Shown: piece by piece, positions 9,556 through 17,679 of the stretch | How positions within the stretch are numbered: position 1 is the stretch's first letter | Layout: every line of letters begins with the position of its first letter | Source of the DNA: JALYNX01 sp963724825 | Lineage (GTDB): Bacteria > Actinomycetota > Acidimicrobiia > Spongiisociales > ZC4RG35 | DNA: 64,000 nt | NCBI GenBank assembly: GCA_963724825.1 | Contig: CAVRWT010000005.1 | Span: forward strand, 1-64,000 | Reading direction: 5' to 3' | The notes under the pieces: model-generated | Told to the model about the DNA's origin: nothing | The model's input: only the letters and a program-made list of their open reading frames with translations | Databases searched by the model: none | Translations under genes and position numbers: made by a program

Positions 9556-10170
9556 CTACTTCTTCTGGCTCTCGATGTAAGGGTTCTCGCCCGACGCGTG
9601 ATCGGTCACGTCCACGACCTGGGTCAGCGCCGGTATCGCCTCGAGCAATGTCCGCTCGATTCCTTGCTTGAGCGTGACCTGGGCCAGGCCACATCCCTGG
9701 CAACCCCCGTAGAGCCGGAGATAGGCGATCGTCCCGTCCACCGATACCAGTTCCGCACCACCCCCGTGCGCCGCGATTGCCGGATTCACCTGCTCGTTGA
9801 GCACCTGCTGCACCTGATCCACCAGTGGGCCGGTGAGATCGCCATGGACTCCGGACATCGCGGGGGAAGATGGTGTGTTGGGGTTGTTCATTGCCAGGCC
9901 CTGCTCGGTCAGGTCGAGTGAGGAGCCTTCGAGCTTGGGGGTGTCGTCCTCGGGGAAGATCACCGCAAGCTCCCCGTGGCGCTCGACGACCCAGCCGTCC
10001 TTCTTGTCGGCGAGAGCGACAAATGCCAGCTCGTAGGTGAACTGGGGACCGCGGAACCCGGTGACCTCGATCGAAAGGGCGAATTCCCCGTCTCCCGGCT
10101 CCTGGTTGCGCAACTGGATGATCATGTCGAGCGCATCCGGTGCGATGCTGATCACGGTGAGTTCGGACAT
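9556..10170 (-). CDS. nfuA: Fe-S cluster carrier NfuA-like protein
   Basis: 204 residues with two domains. Residues 1-90 resemble an A-type carrier fold but contain no cysteine, the degenerate arrangement known from NfuA. Residues 110-190 form a NifU C-terminal domain with the cluster-binding pair in GGCQGCGLAQVTLKQGIE (Cys157 and Cys160). It would deliver 4Fe-4S clusters to apo-enzymes. The ATG at 10170 (MSELTVISI) fits the domain start. It is divergent from the ATP-grasp gene with only 35 bases between the starts. Confidence 0.85.
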   Translation of the reverse strand: MSELTVISIAPDALDMIIQLRNQEPGDGEFALSIEVTGFRGPQFTYELAFVALADKKDGWVVERHGELAVIFPEDDTPKLEGSSLDLTEQGLAMNNPNTPSSPAMSGVHGDLTGPLVDQVQQVLNEQVNPAIAAHGGGAELVSVDGTIAYLRLYGGCQGCGLAQVTLKQGIERTLLEAIPALTQVVDVTDHASGENPYIESQKK

Positions 10171-10205
10171 CTGCGAGGATGGTAACGGCCGCCACGAGAA
10201 AGCCC

Positions 10206-11405
10206 ATGCCGACCGCTGTTGTCGTCCTCCCCAGCACCACCTACCGGGCAGCCGACTTCGTGGCTGCCGCCGAATCGTTGGGAGTGGGCCTGGTGGTGGC
10301 ATCAGAGGGCCCGCCACCGATCGACATGGGTGATGGCTACCTCCAAATCGACTGCACCGACCCTGCACTGGCTGCCGAGGCCATTGCCGACTTCGGTGAC
10401 CGGGTAGGGATCGACGGTGTGGTCGCCGCTGATGACGCCGGTGTCATCGTCGCCGCCCTGACCGGGCAAATGCTCGGCCTCCGCTCCAATTCACCTGAGG
10501 CCGCTGCCGCCACCAGGGACAAGGCCGCCCAGCGGCGTGCCTTCGAGTCGGCCGAAGTGCCCCAACCCCGATTCGTTGTCATCGGGCCTGGCGACGACGC
10601 CGATAAGGCTGCCGCCGCGATCGGCTACCCCTTGGTGATCAAGCCGATAGACCGGGCGGCAGGTCAGGGTGTGATCAGGGTCGACCAGCCCGGGGATCTC
10701 ACTCCGCAATTGGCTCGGCTACGCCGGATCATCGGCGACCCGGCGCCAGTCCTCATGGAGTCGTTCATGAGTGGCGTGGAGGTGGCGGTCGAGGGACTGG
10801 TCAACGACGGAGCCCTCACGGTCCTCGCGGTGTTCGACAAGCCCGATGCCGGGGACGGCCCCTTCTTCCCGGAGACGATCCTGGTGACCCCCTCGCGGCT
10901 TCCAGCCGCGGTGACCGATGAATGCGAGCGGGTGGCCCAGGCGGCTCTCGACGCCATCGGCATCACCCACGGCCCGGTCCACATCGAGCTCATGGTGGAA
11001 GGCGCGATGGTGAGGGTGATCGAGGTTGCAGCCCGCTCCATCGGCGGCCTCTGCTCCAAGAGCCTCAACTTCGGGCTCATGGGCACCTCGCTGGAGACCT
11101 TGATCCTGCGCAACGCACTGGGGATGGACAAGCCCGAGCTGCATCGGGAGTCGGTGGCCAGCGGGGTGCTGATGATCCCCATCCCCAGCCAGGGAGTCTT
11201 CAAGGAGATCCGCAACACCGAAGAGGTTCGTCAATTGCCCCACGTGACGGGGATGGATGTCACCGTCCGCTCCGGCCGCCAGGTCGAGCCACCCCCCGAA
11301 GGCGACCGCTATCTGGGATTCGTCTATGCGAGGGCCGCTAGCCCCGAAGACGTCGAAAACAGCCTCGTTGCGGCAAAGGCCCTCCTCGAGGTGATCGTCG
11401 AATGA
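10206..11405 (+). CDS. ATP-grasp family ligase (carboxylate-amine type)
   Basis: About 399 residues. The order is a Rossmann-like N-terminal preATP-grasp part, an ATP-grasp domain (KPIDRAAGQGV, a HIELMVEG segment and the metal-binding EVAARSIGG) and a C-terminal domain like that of L-amino acid ligases. It should join a carboxylate to an amine via an acyl phosphate; substrate unknown. The ATG at 10206 precedes the first beta strand (PTAVVVLPSTTYR); an in-frame ATG at 10179 would add nine residues and cannot be excluded. Confidence 0.75.
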   Translation: MPTAVVVLPSTTYRAADFVAAAESLGVGLVVASEGPPPIDMGDGYLQIDCTDPALAAEAIADFGDRVGIDGVVAADDAGVIVAALTGQMLGLRSNSPEAAAATRDKAAQRRAFESAEVPQPRFVVIGPGDDADKAAAAIGYPLVIKPIDRAAGQGVIRVDQPGDLTPQLARLRRIIGDPAPVLMESFMSGVEVAVEGLVNDGALTVLAVFDKPDAGDGPFFPETILVTPSRLPAAVTDECERVAQAALDAIGITHGPVHIELMVEGAMVRVIEVAARSIGGLCSKSLNFGLMGTSLETLILRNALGMDKPELHRESVASGVLMIPIPSQGVFKEIRNTEEVRQLPHVTGMDVTVRSGRQVEPPPEGDRYLGFVYARAASPEDVENSLVAAKALLEVIVE

Positions 11406-11476
11406 GACCGACCCCGGTCCGTGTCGCTCGAATTCGCCAGGCCCCGCCTGCTGACCCATCCATCAACCTCTACTTG

Positions 11477-11510
11477 AAGGTTAATCCTTACCCGCGAAAT
11501 CGCGCGTAAG
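11477..11510. promoter_or_regulatory. Two adjacent inverted repeats upstream of the thiamine pyrophosphokinase gene
   Basis: AAGG-TTAAT-CCTT spans 11477-11489 and is followed at once by a 24-base dyad at 11487-11510 (CTTAC...GTAAG arms closing on GCGAAATCGC, with one mismatched pair). The second could form a strong hairpin; TTTT follows at 11515. It sits between an ATP-grasp gene and thiN on the same strand, so it may terminate the first or regulate the second. Confidence 0.4.
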
Positions 11511-11528
11511 ACGATTTTGTCATTCGCG

Positions 11529-12158
11529 ATGGACACCATCCTCATCTTTGCCGGAGGCGATCACCCGCCACAGGAGCTCGCTTCGGAGCTTCCGATCCCC
11601 GATCTGGTCGTGGCGGCGGACAGCGGATACGAGACTGCCGTCTCCCTGGGGTACCGCGTGGACGTAGTGGTTGGAGACATGGATTCGATCGAGACCTCCC
11701 CCCTCCCCGACCACGTCATCGTCGAGCGCTACCCGATCGACAAGGAGCAAACCGATCTCGATCTCGCCCTCGAGCTAGCCATGAGAGAGGACCCGGTGCG
11801 GGTGGTGATCGTGGGGGGAACCGGGGGCCGCCATGACCATGAGCTGGCGACCGCGGGCCTCATCTGCTCGAGCCGCTGGCAGGACGTCGACGAGATCGAT
11901 TGGATCTCGAGCCGCTCACGATCCCACGTGGTCCGAAGGAGGAAGACCGTGCAGGGCGATGTCGGTTCGATCGTCACCTTGCTGCCGGTTGGGGGAACCG
12001 TGGAGGGGATCACCACCCGCGGGCTTCAATGGGAGCTCTCCGGCGCAGTCTTCGAATCGGGATCGACATGGGGCGTCAGCAATGTGATGCGTGCGCCCGT
12101 GGCCGACATTTCGACTTCGAGCGGGTGCCTGCTCGTCATCTTCCCGTTGGAGGACTGA
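11529..12158 (+). CDS. thiN: Thiamine pyrophosphokinase family protein
   Basis: 209 residues from the ATG at 11529. It would convert thiamine to thiamine diphosphate, the cofactor used by aceE and menD in this window. Family motifs in order are AADSG (29-33), GDMDS (49-53), DKEQTDLDLA (71-80) and GGRHDH (99-104), all part of the metal and substrate site. The C-terminal 90 residues form the thiamine-binding beta domain. The gene tail overlaps the convergent hydroxyacid dehydrogenase gene by 23 bases. Confidence 0.85.
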   Translation: MDTILIFAGGDHPPQELASELPIPDLVVAADSGYETAVSLGYRVDVVVGDMDSIETSPLPDHVIVERYPIDKEQTDLDLALELAMREDPVRVVIVGGTGGRHDHELATAGLICSSRWQDVDEIDWISSRSRSHVVRRRKTVQGDVGSIVTLLPVGGTVEGITTRGLQWELSGAVFESGSTWGVSNVMRAPVADISTSSGCLLVIFPLED

Positions 12159-13101
12159 CCCCGAACTCGGCCGGCATCTCGCCTCCGGCCAGCCCGGCCA
12201 TCAGGTTGTCGACGGCGAGCTGGGCCATTCCCCGGCGAGCACTGATCGAGGCGCTTCCGATATGGGGAACGATCAGGCAGTTCTCCATATCGAGCAGTGG
12301 GTGTCCTGGCGGCAGAGGCTCGGGGTCGGTGACGTCGAGTGCTGCACCGCCAATCGTGCCTTCCTTCAGCGCATCGACGAGTGCCTCGGTGTCGACCAGC
12401 CCGCCCCGGGAGATGTTGATCAAGAAGGCCGAGGGCTTCATCGATTCCAGCTCCGAGGCGCCGATCAGATGCCGGGTCTGAGGGGTCAACGGTGCCGAGA
12501 GCACTACCAGATCGGCCTCTTGGAGAAGCTCGCTCAAGGAGAGCCTTCTGGCGTCGGGAACCGCCTTTTCCGAAGGGGAGCTGTAGATCACATCCATCGT
12601 GAACCCGGCGGCACGGCGTGCAATTGCCTGACCGATGCGCCCCATGCCCACGATCCCGAGAGTCGCTCCGTGCAGATCCCCGCCCAGGTTGGCCCAAGGG
12701 TCCCAGATCCCCCATCGGCTCTCTCGCACGATCGCCGCTCCCTGGGGGAGCCGACGGACAACCGCAGCCATCAGGGCAAAGGCGGTGTCCGCCACCGTTT
12801 CGGTCAACACGTCCGGGGTGTGACCGATGCGAATCCCATGGGCCCGGCATGCCGCGATGTCGACATTGTCGAGCCCGACGGACATTTGAGAGATGACCCT
12901 CAGTTCGGAGCCATGTTCGACGAGCTCGAGGTCGATGCTGTCGACCAGCATCGACAGCAGGCCGTCACAGCCGGCGACCCCTTCGATCAGTACCTCCCTC
13001 GGTGCGGGGCCCTTTCCTTCCCACATGGCGACGGACGCCACCGACCTCAAGGGATCGACGATGTCGTCGGGTATGAAGGCGGACACAAAGACTGATGGCA
13101 T
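12136..13101 (-). CDS. D-2-hydroxyacid dehydrogenase (glyoxylate/hydroxypyruvate reductase-like)
   Basis: 321 residues with the two-domain fold of NAD(P)-dependent 2-hydroxyacid dehydrogenases. The cofactor loop is GIVGMGRIGQAIA. The catalytic triad is visible as Arg in NISRGGLVD, Glu in DPEPLPPGHPL and His in VPHIGSAS. The sequence style is that of glyoxylate/hydroxypyruvate reductase (GRHPR-like), which would make glycolate or D-glycerate. D-glycerate is also the acceptor for mannosylglycerate synthase encoded at 47 kb, a possible metabolic link that is only inferred. It is divergent from the L,D-transpeptidase gene. Confidence 0.85.
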   Translation of the reverse strand: MPSVFVSAFIPDDIVDPLRSVASVAMWEGKGPAPREVLIEGVAGCDGLLSMLVDSIDLELVEHGSELRVISQMSVGLDNVDIAACRAHGIRIGHTPDVLTETVADTAFALMAAVVRRLPQGAAIVRESRWGIWDPWANLGGDLHGATLGIVGMGRIGQAIARRAAGFTMDVIYSSPSEKAVPDARRLSLSELLQEADLVVLSAPLTPQTRHLIGASELESMKPSAFLINISRGGLVDTEALVDALKEGTIGGAALDVTDPEPLPPGHPLLDMENCLIVPHIGSASISARRGMAQLAVDNLMAGLAGGEMPAEFGVSPPTGR

Positions 13102-13168
13102 CGGGATTCCGAGGCTAGGTCAGATCCAGCCAAAGTTCCGATTCCCCGCGACCGATACCATTCCGGTG

Positions 13169-13969
13169 ATGCGACGCGCCCTTCTCGCACTTGCCGTGGC
13201 TTTGATGCTGGGTGGCTGCGGCGCGCCGGCAGAGATGGCGCCCGTCGTCGAGCCTCCACGAATCCCCGCTGCGGATCCCGCTGCCACGCCTTCAACCGCC
13301 CCGCCGGTCATACAGCCGAAGACGCCCGCGCCCGTGTTCGGAGGCATGAGCACCGCCAACTTGGCGCCACATCGAACGCTGGTGGCAATGACCGTCGGCG
13401 ACACCGAGGTCTACGAGTCGAGCACGACACTCCACCCCATACTCACCCTGCCCCACACCACCATCCTGGGGACGATCACCGTTCTGGAGGTCGTCGAGGG
13501 CCCGGTCGATGGCTGGGCCCGGGTGAGGCTGCCGGTTCGCCCCAACGGCACCGAGGGTTGGGTGCAGGCAGAGGACCTGATGCTCTATGTGGTCGATAGC
13601 CAGGTGGTGATCGATCTATCCGATCGCACCCTCACCTACCTCGAGAACGGGGAACCCGTCCTCACCACCCCGGTGGCGGTGGGAAGCAAGCGGAACCCCA
13701 CACCCGTCGGCGAGTTCTTCATCACCGACAGCGTGACGCTGGCCAACCCGAACAGTGCGTGGGGGCCCCATGCATTCGGCCTCTCCGCCCGCTCGGAGAC
13801 CATCACCGAATACAACGGCGGTGATGGGATCATCGGCATCCATGGCACCAACCGCCCGGGCTCCATCGGGAACGCCGCATCGCTTGGATGTGTCCGGGTT
13901 CCCAACGAGGTGATCACCAAGCTCCACGGGATGGTCCCCATCGGGACCCCGGTGACGATTACCGCCTGA
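13169..13969 (+). CDS. L,D-transpeptidase lipoprotein (YkuD domain)
   Basis: 266 residues. A lipoprotein signal ends in the lipobox MLGGC. A Pro/Ala-rich linker, an SH3-like domain (about 75-140) and a YkuD catalytic domain follow. The active-site region shows HGTNRPG (His225) and SLGCVRV (Cys241), matching the L,D-transpeptidase signature. It would form 3-3 peptidoglycan cross-links or attach proteins to the wall. The ATG at 13169 is chosen over upstream in-frame codons because it starts the signal peptide. Confidence 0.88.
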   Translation: MRRALLALAVALMLGGCGAPAEMAPVVEPPRIPAADPAATPSTAPPVIQPKTPAPVFGGMSTANLAPHRTLVAMTVGDTEVYESSTTLHPILTLPHTTILGTITVLEVVEGPVDGWARVRLPVRPNGTEGWVQAEDLMLYVVDSQVVIDLSDRTLTYLENGEPVLTTPVAVGSKRNPTPVGEFFITDSVTLANPNSAWGPHAFGLSARSETITEYNGGDGIIGIHGTNRPGSIGNAASLGCVRVPNEVITKLHGMVPIGTPVTITA

Positions 13970-13981
13970 TTCCCGGGCTTC

Positions 13982-14842
13982 TCAAGGCTGGAACCGGATG
14001 TGCCCTCCGGACAGAACCACCAGGTCTCGCTCCTTGGACTTGGCCTCGATCAACAGTTCCCCGCTTCCGGCCCATATCGAAGTGGTGATCGTCTCCCCCG
14101 GATACACCGCTCCCGAGAACCGCGCACGGAACGAGGCCACCCGCTCGGGGCGCCCATCGAGGGCATGGTCGACTGCCGCTTTGCCCACGATCCCGAAGGT
14201 GCACAGCCCGTGGAGGATGGGGCGCTCGAAACCGGCAAACGCGGCGAACCCGGGGTCGGCGTGCAGCGGGTTCTTGTCGCCCGAAGCGATGCGGTAGAGG
14301 AGAGCTTGTTGGGGAAGGGTCGGTGACTCGACGACCTGATCTGCGGGATGTGTCGGTGCTTCGTGGCTCGAGGAGGGGCCGCCGTCGCCCCCAAACCCGC
14401 CCTCGCCGCGGAGATACACCGCGGGGCGATTGGTGAACAGCAACTCGCCGTCCTTCTCGAGCCGCGACTCGATCTCCAGGATCACCAGGGCGCCCCGCCC
14501 CTTGTCGTAGATATCGGTGACGGTGCCCGATTGGATCACGGACCCCGACACCGGGATCGGCCGATGGATCTCCAGCTCTTGCTCGCCGTGGAGGACCGAG
14601 GCGAGATCGAAGTCGAGGCCGTCGACCAGCCCCAAGCTCATCATCGTCTCGAATGAAGGGACGGTGGCGTAGGTGGGAAGGACCTGCAGATCGCCTTCGT
14701 AGGCGTAGCGGAGCTCCTGCTCGTCCGTGGGTGGAACGCCGGCTCCGATCCCGAGGTGGTACAGGATCACGTCGTCCTCGTCCCAGCTGAAAGTGGTCCC
14801 GGGAAGCGAGGCGCCCAATGCCCTCTCGACGTCGACCGGCAT
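13982..14842 (-). CDS. MaoC-like 2-enoyl-CoA hydratase (hydratase 2)
   Basis: 286 residues with two hot-dog halves, as in the hydratase-2 part of peroxisomal MFE-2. The catalytic motif sits in the second half: YRIASGDKNPLHADP, with Asp189 and His194 as catalytic residues. It hydrates trans-2-enoyl-CoA to the (3R)-hydroxy product. It is preceded by an SDR and a fadD gene on the same strand, giving activation, hydration and dehydrogenation steps of one pathway. Confidence 0.88.
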   Translation of the reverse strand: MPVDVERALGASLPGTTFSWDEDDVILYHLGIGAGVPPTDEQELRYAYEGDLQVLPTYATVPSFETMMSLGLVDGLDFDLASVLHGEQELEIHRPIPVSGSVIQSGTVTDIYDKGRGALVILEIESRLEKDGELLFTNRPAVYLRGEGGFGGDGGPSSSHEAPTHPADQVVESPTLPQQALLYRIASGDKNPLHADPGFAAFAGFERPILHGLCTFGIVGKAAVDHALDGRPERVASFRARFSGAVYPGETITTSIWAGSGELLIEAKSKERDLVVLSGGHIRFQP

Positions 14843-14845
14843 GTT

Positions 14846-15754
14846 TCAGCCGGCCAGCATTTGAGCGAGGAGCATGATCTCCTCGTTGGTGGTCAGCGGG
14901 ATCTCGTACTCGGAGATGTCACGGACCTCGTCCATGTGCTCGGAGAGCTCTTCGACTTCGGGGACGACGCCCTGGCCTGCGAGCCAACCCCGATTGGTCC
15001 CGATGAAAATTCGCCCATACCGGCCCCCACCGACGGTGAAGATCTCATGGGTGTATTCATTTGCCTCCGAGCAGAGGTACACCACCATCGGCATCACCTG
15101 CTTGGGATCGACCAGGTCGGCGAAGGGACCGAGCAGCTCTCCCGTCATCCGGGTTCGGGCGATCGGGGCCACCGCGTTGGACTTCACGTTGTACTTCATC
15201 CCCTCGATGGCGAGGACGTTGGACAGGCCCATGATCCCGGCTTTCGCCGCGCCGTAATTCGCCTGGCCGAAGTTCCCGAAGAGCCCCGAGGCCGAAGAGG
15301 TGTGGACGAATCGGCCGTAACCCTTCTCCTTCATCACGACAAAGGCCGGTTGTGACACATGAAAGGCGCCGCGCAGATGCACATCGATGACCGCATCGAC
15401 CTCGTCGAATGTCATGTTGGCGAACGAGTGATCGCGAAGGATCCCGGCGTTGTTGACCACGATGTCGAGGGTCTCGAAGTTGTCGATGGCGGATTGGACG
15501 ATGGCCGCTCCCCCCTCTCGGGTGGAGACCGAGTCGTAGTTGGCGACGGCCTCTCCACCAATCGCCCGGATCTCCTCGACCACCACATCGGCAGCCGCGG
15601 TCGACGCACCTGTGCCGTCCACCGCCCCACCGAGATCGTTGACCACGACCCGCGCCCCGCGGCGGCCCAACTCCAGCGCATACTCCCTGCCCAGGCCACC
15701 ACCGGCGCCGGTGACGATCGCCACCCGGCCATCAAATGTGATCGGCATACTCAA
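14846..15754 (-). CDS. (3R)-hydroxyacyl-CoA dehydrogenase (MFE-2-like SDR)
   Basis: 302 residues, a short-chain dehydrogenase close to the dehydrogenase domain of MFE-2. The cofactor loop TGAGGGLG is at 15-22 with VNDLGG after the second strand, NNAG at 101-104, and the catalytic Tyr167-x3-Lys171 in NYGAAKAG. It oxidises (3R)-3-hydroxyacyl-CoA with NAD. The ATG overlaps the fadD stop as ATGA. With the next gene it covers what MFE-2 does as one polypeptide. Confidence 0.87.
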   Translation of the reverse strand: MSMPITFDGRVAIVTGAGGGLGREYALELGRRGARVVVNDLGGAVDGTGASTAAADVVVEEIRAIGGEAVANYDSVSTREGGAAIVQSAIDNFETLDIVVNNAGILRDHSFANMTFDEVDAVIDVHLRGAFHVSQPAFVVMKEKGYGRFVHTSSASGLFGNFGQANYGAAKAGIMGLSNVLAIEGMKYNVKSNAVAPIARTRMTGELLGPFADLVDPKQVMPMVVYLCSEANEYTHEIFTVGGGRYGRIFIGTNRGWLAGQGVVPEVEELSEHMDEVRDISEYEIPLTTNEEIMLLAQMLAG

Positions 15755-17592
15755 ACGCCGGTGTAAAGGGCGTCGATTTGATCGGCGTATTTCTCGACAA
15801 CCACGTGCCGCTTGAGTTTGAGGGACGGAGTCACCTCACCCGAGTCCGGGGTCCACTCGTCGGGCACGATGACCCATTTCTTGATCTGCTCGACGCTGGA
15901 GACTGTCTCGTTGGCGGCTTTGACCGCTTTCTCCACTTCGGCCTGAACCTCAGGAAGTTGGGAGAAGGTGGGCATGTCCAGGTACTCGAGCCCGCGCGCC
16001 TCGGCCCAAGCAGGCGCCTCCTCGTGATCGAGGGCGATGACGACACTCAGGAACTTCCGGTTGTCTCCGATGATGCAGGCCTTGGAGATGATGGGGTGGT
16101 TCCCGAGGGCGGTCTCCAGCTTGGCGGGGGCGATGTTCTTGCCCGCCGCGGTGATGATGATCTCCTTCTTGCGACCCACGATCCATAGGTAGCCGTCGTC
16201 GTCGATGCGGCCCAGGTCACCCGAGTGCAGCCATCCAGCCGAGTCGAAGGACTCCTCGGTGGCATCGGGCAGCTTGTAGTAGCCCTGGGTGATGACCCCA
16301 CCCCGCATCAGGACCTCGCCGTCCTCGGCGAGTTCCACCTCGACACCGGGCAGGGCACGACCAACCGAGCCGGTTTTGTTGGCTCCCGGAAGGTTGGTGG
16401 TCGCGGGCCCCGTGGTCTCCGACATGCCATAGAGCTCGAACAATGGGATCCCGATGGTGTGGAAGAAGGTGATCAGCTCCGCATTGATCGGAGCTGCCGC
16501 GGTGATGGCCAACTCGACCGAATCCATCCCCAGCCCGTCGCGGACCTTGGACAGGACGACCGAGTCGAGCACCCCGGCGAGCATCGGCCCCGACTTGCCC
16601 TCGGCCTCGGCCTCGACTCGCTTCCGGTTGGTGGCCAGGGCCCGATCGAGCAGCGTCTTCTTGATTCCGTGCTCACCGTCGAAACGAGCGCTCAGGCGGG
16701 AGTGGAACTTCTCGAACACCCTGGGGACGCCGAAGAAGATCGTGGGCCGCGCCTCCTGGATGTACTCGAGAACACCCGCCATGTTGGGGCAGAACCACAC
16801 CTGACCGGCCATGTAGGTGCACAGGTAGTGGGTGGCAAGACGCTCGGCGATGTGGGCCAGAGGGAGATAGGAGACCATGCGCGGGCCGAGATCGATGTTC
16901 GCCGCCCTGCGCAGGCACTCGGCGGTCCACACCACGTTGCGGTGGCTGATCATCACGCCCTTGGGAGTCCCGGTGGTGCCCGACGTGTAGATGAGAGTCG
17001 CCAGCGACTCCGGCGTCATCCGATCGGCAGTGTGATGGACAGACTCAGGATCCTCCATGAGCCGTTGTTTGCCACGGGCGATCAACTCGTCCCAGCTCAG
17101 GACCCAGTCGGCCGTGTCATAGTTCTCCGCCCCGGAGAGCAATACGACGTAGCGAAGATCGGGAAGCTCGGAACGGATCTCCTCCCAGCGCTTCATGTAT
17201 TCGAGATCTTCGAGGATGGCGACGGTCGCCTTGCAGTTCTCGGCGATGTACTGGATCTGGCTTGACACCAGTGTGGAGTAGATCGTGACGCCTGTGGCTC
17301 CGGCGTGGATCGCGGCGTAGTCCCCGATCACGTGCTCGGGCCGGTTCCCGGCCATGATCGCAACGAATTGGCCCTCACCGACCCCCAGTGACTGGAGACC
17401 GGCTGCTGCGTCGTGAACGGCGCTCCGGTATCCCTTCCAGGTCAGACTGGCCCATTCACCGTCTTCCTTCCAATGAATTGCGGGCTGGTCGCCGTACCGA
17501 TCGGCATTCCTATCGAAGTAATCGATGATGGTCTTGCCTTCGACTTCGGCATCAATAGCCGCGCGCTCATCCAGGACAGCCGACTGCGTCAT
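15751..17592 (-). CDS. fadD: Long-chain acyl-CoA synthetase
   Basis: 613 residues of the ANL superfamily, resembling bacterial FadD15-type synthetases. The P-loop-like motif TLIYTSGTTGTPKG is followed by YGMSETTG and by GDLGRIDDDGYLWIVGRKKE, which carries the adenylate-binding Asp and hinge. It activates fatty acids with ATP and CoA. A GGAGGAG site stands 4-5 bases before the ATG. First gene of the fadD-SDR-maoC run. Confidence 0.9.
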   Translation of the reverse strand: MTQSAVLDERAAIDAEVEGKTIIDYFDRNADRYGDQPAIHWKEDGEWASLTWKGYRSAVHDAAAGLQSLGVGEGQFVAIMAGNRPEHVIGDYAAIHAGATGVTIYSTLVSSQIQYIAENCKATVAILEDLEYMKRWEEIRSELPDLRYVVLLSGAENYDTADWVLSWDELIARGKQRLMEDPESVHHTADRMTPESLATLIYTSGTTGTPKGVMISHRNVVWTAECLRRAANIDLGPRMVSYLPLAHIAERLATHYLCTYMAGQVWFCPNMAGVLEYIQEARPTIFFGVPRVFEKFHSRLSARFDGEHGIKKTLLDRALATNRKRVEAEAEGKSGPMLAGVLDSVVLSKVRDGLGMDSVELAITAAAPINAELITFFHTIGIPLFELYGMSETTGPATTNLPGANKTGSVGRALPGVEVELAEDGEVLMRGGVITQGYYKLPDATEESFDSAGWLHSGDLGRIDDDGYLWIVGRKKEIIITAAGKNIAPAKLETALGNHPIISKACIIGDNRKFLSVVIALDHEEAPAWAEARGLEYLDMPTFSQLPEVQAEVEKAVKAANETVSSVEQIKKWVIVPDEWTPDSGEVTPSLKLKRHVVVEKYADQIDALYTGV

Positions 17593-17679
17593 TCACTCCT
17601 CCGGGTCAGGAAATGCCTCGACTTTCGGAGCTTACCGACTTCGAGTGCCCTACATCAGGTCGCCAACCGACCGCCGGGA

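Noticed and set aside
12091..13095. 334-residue frame opposite the hydroxyacid dehydrogenase
   Set aside because: Shadow of a strong dehydrogenase gene on the other strand.
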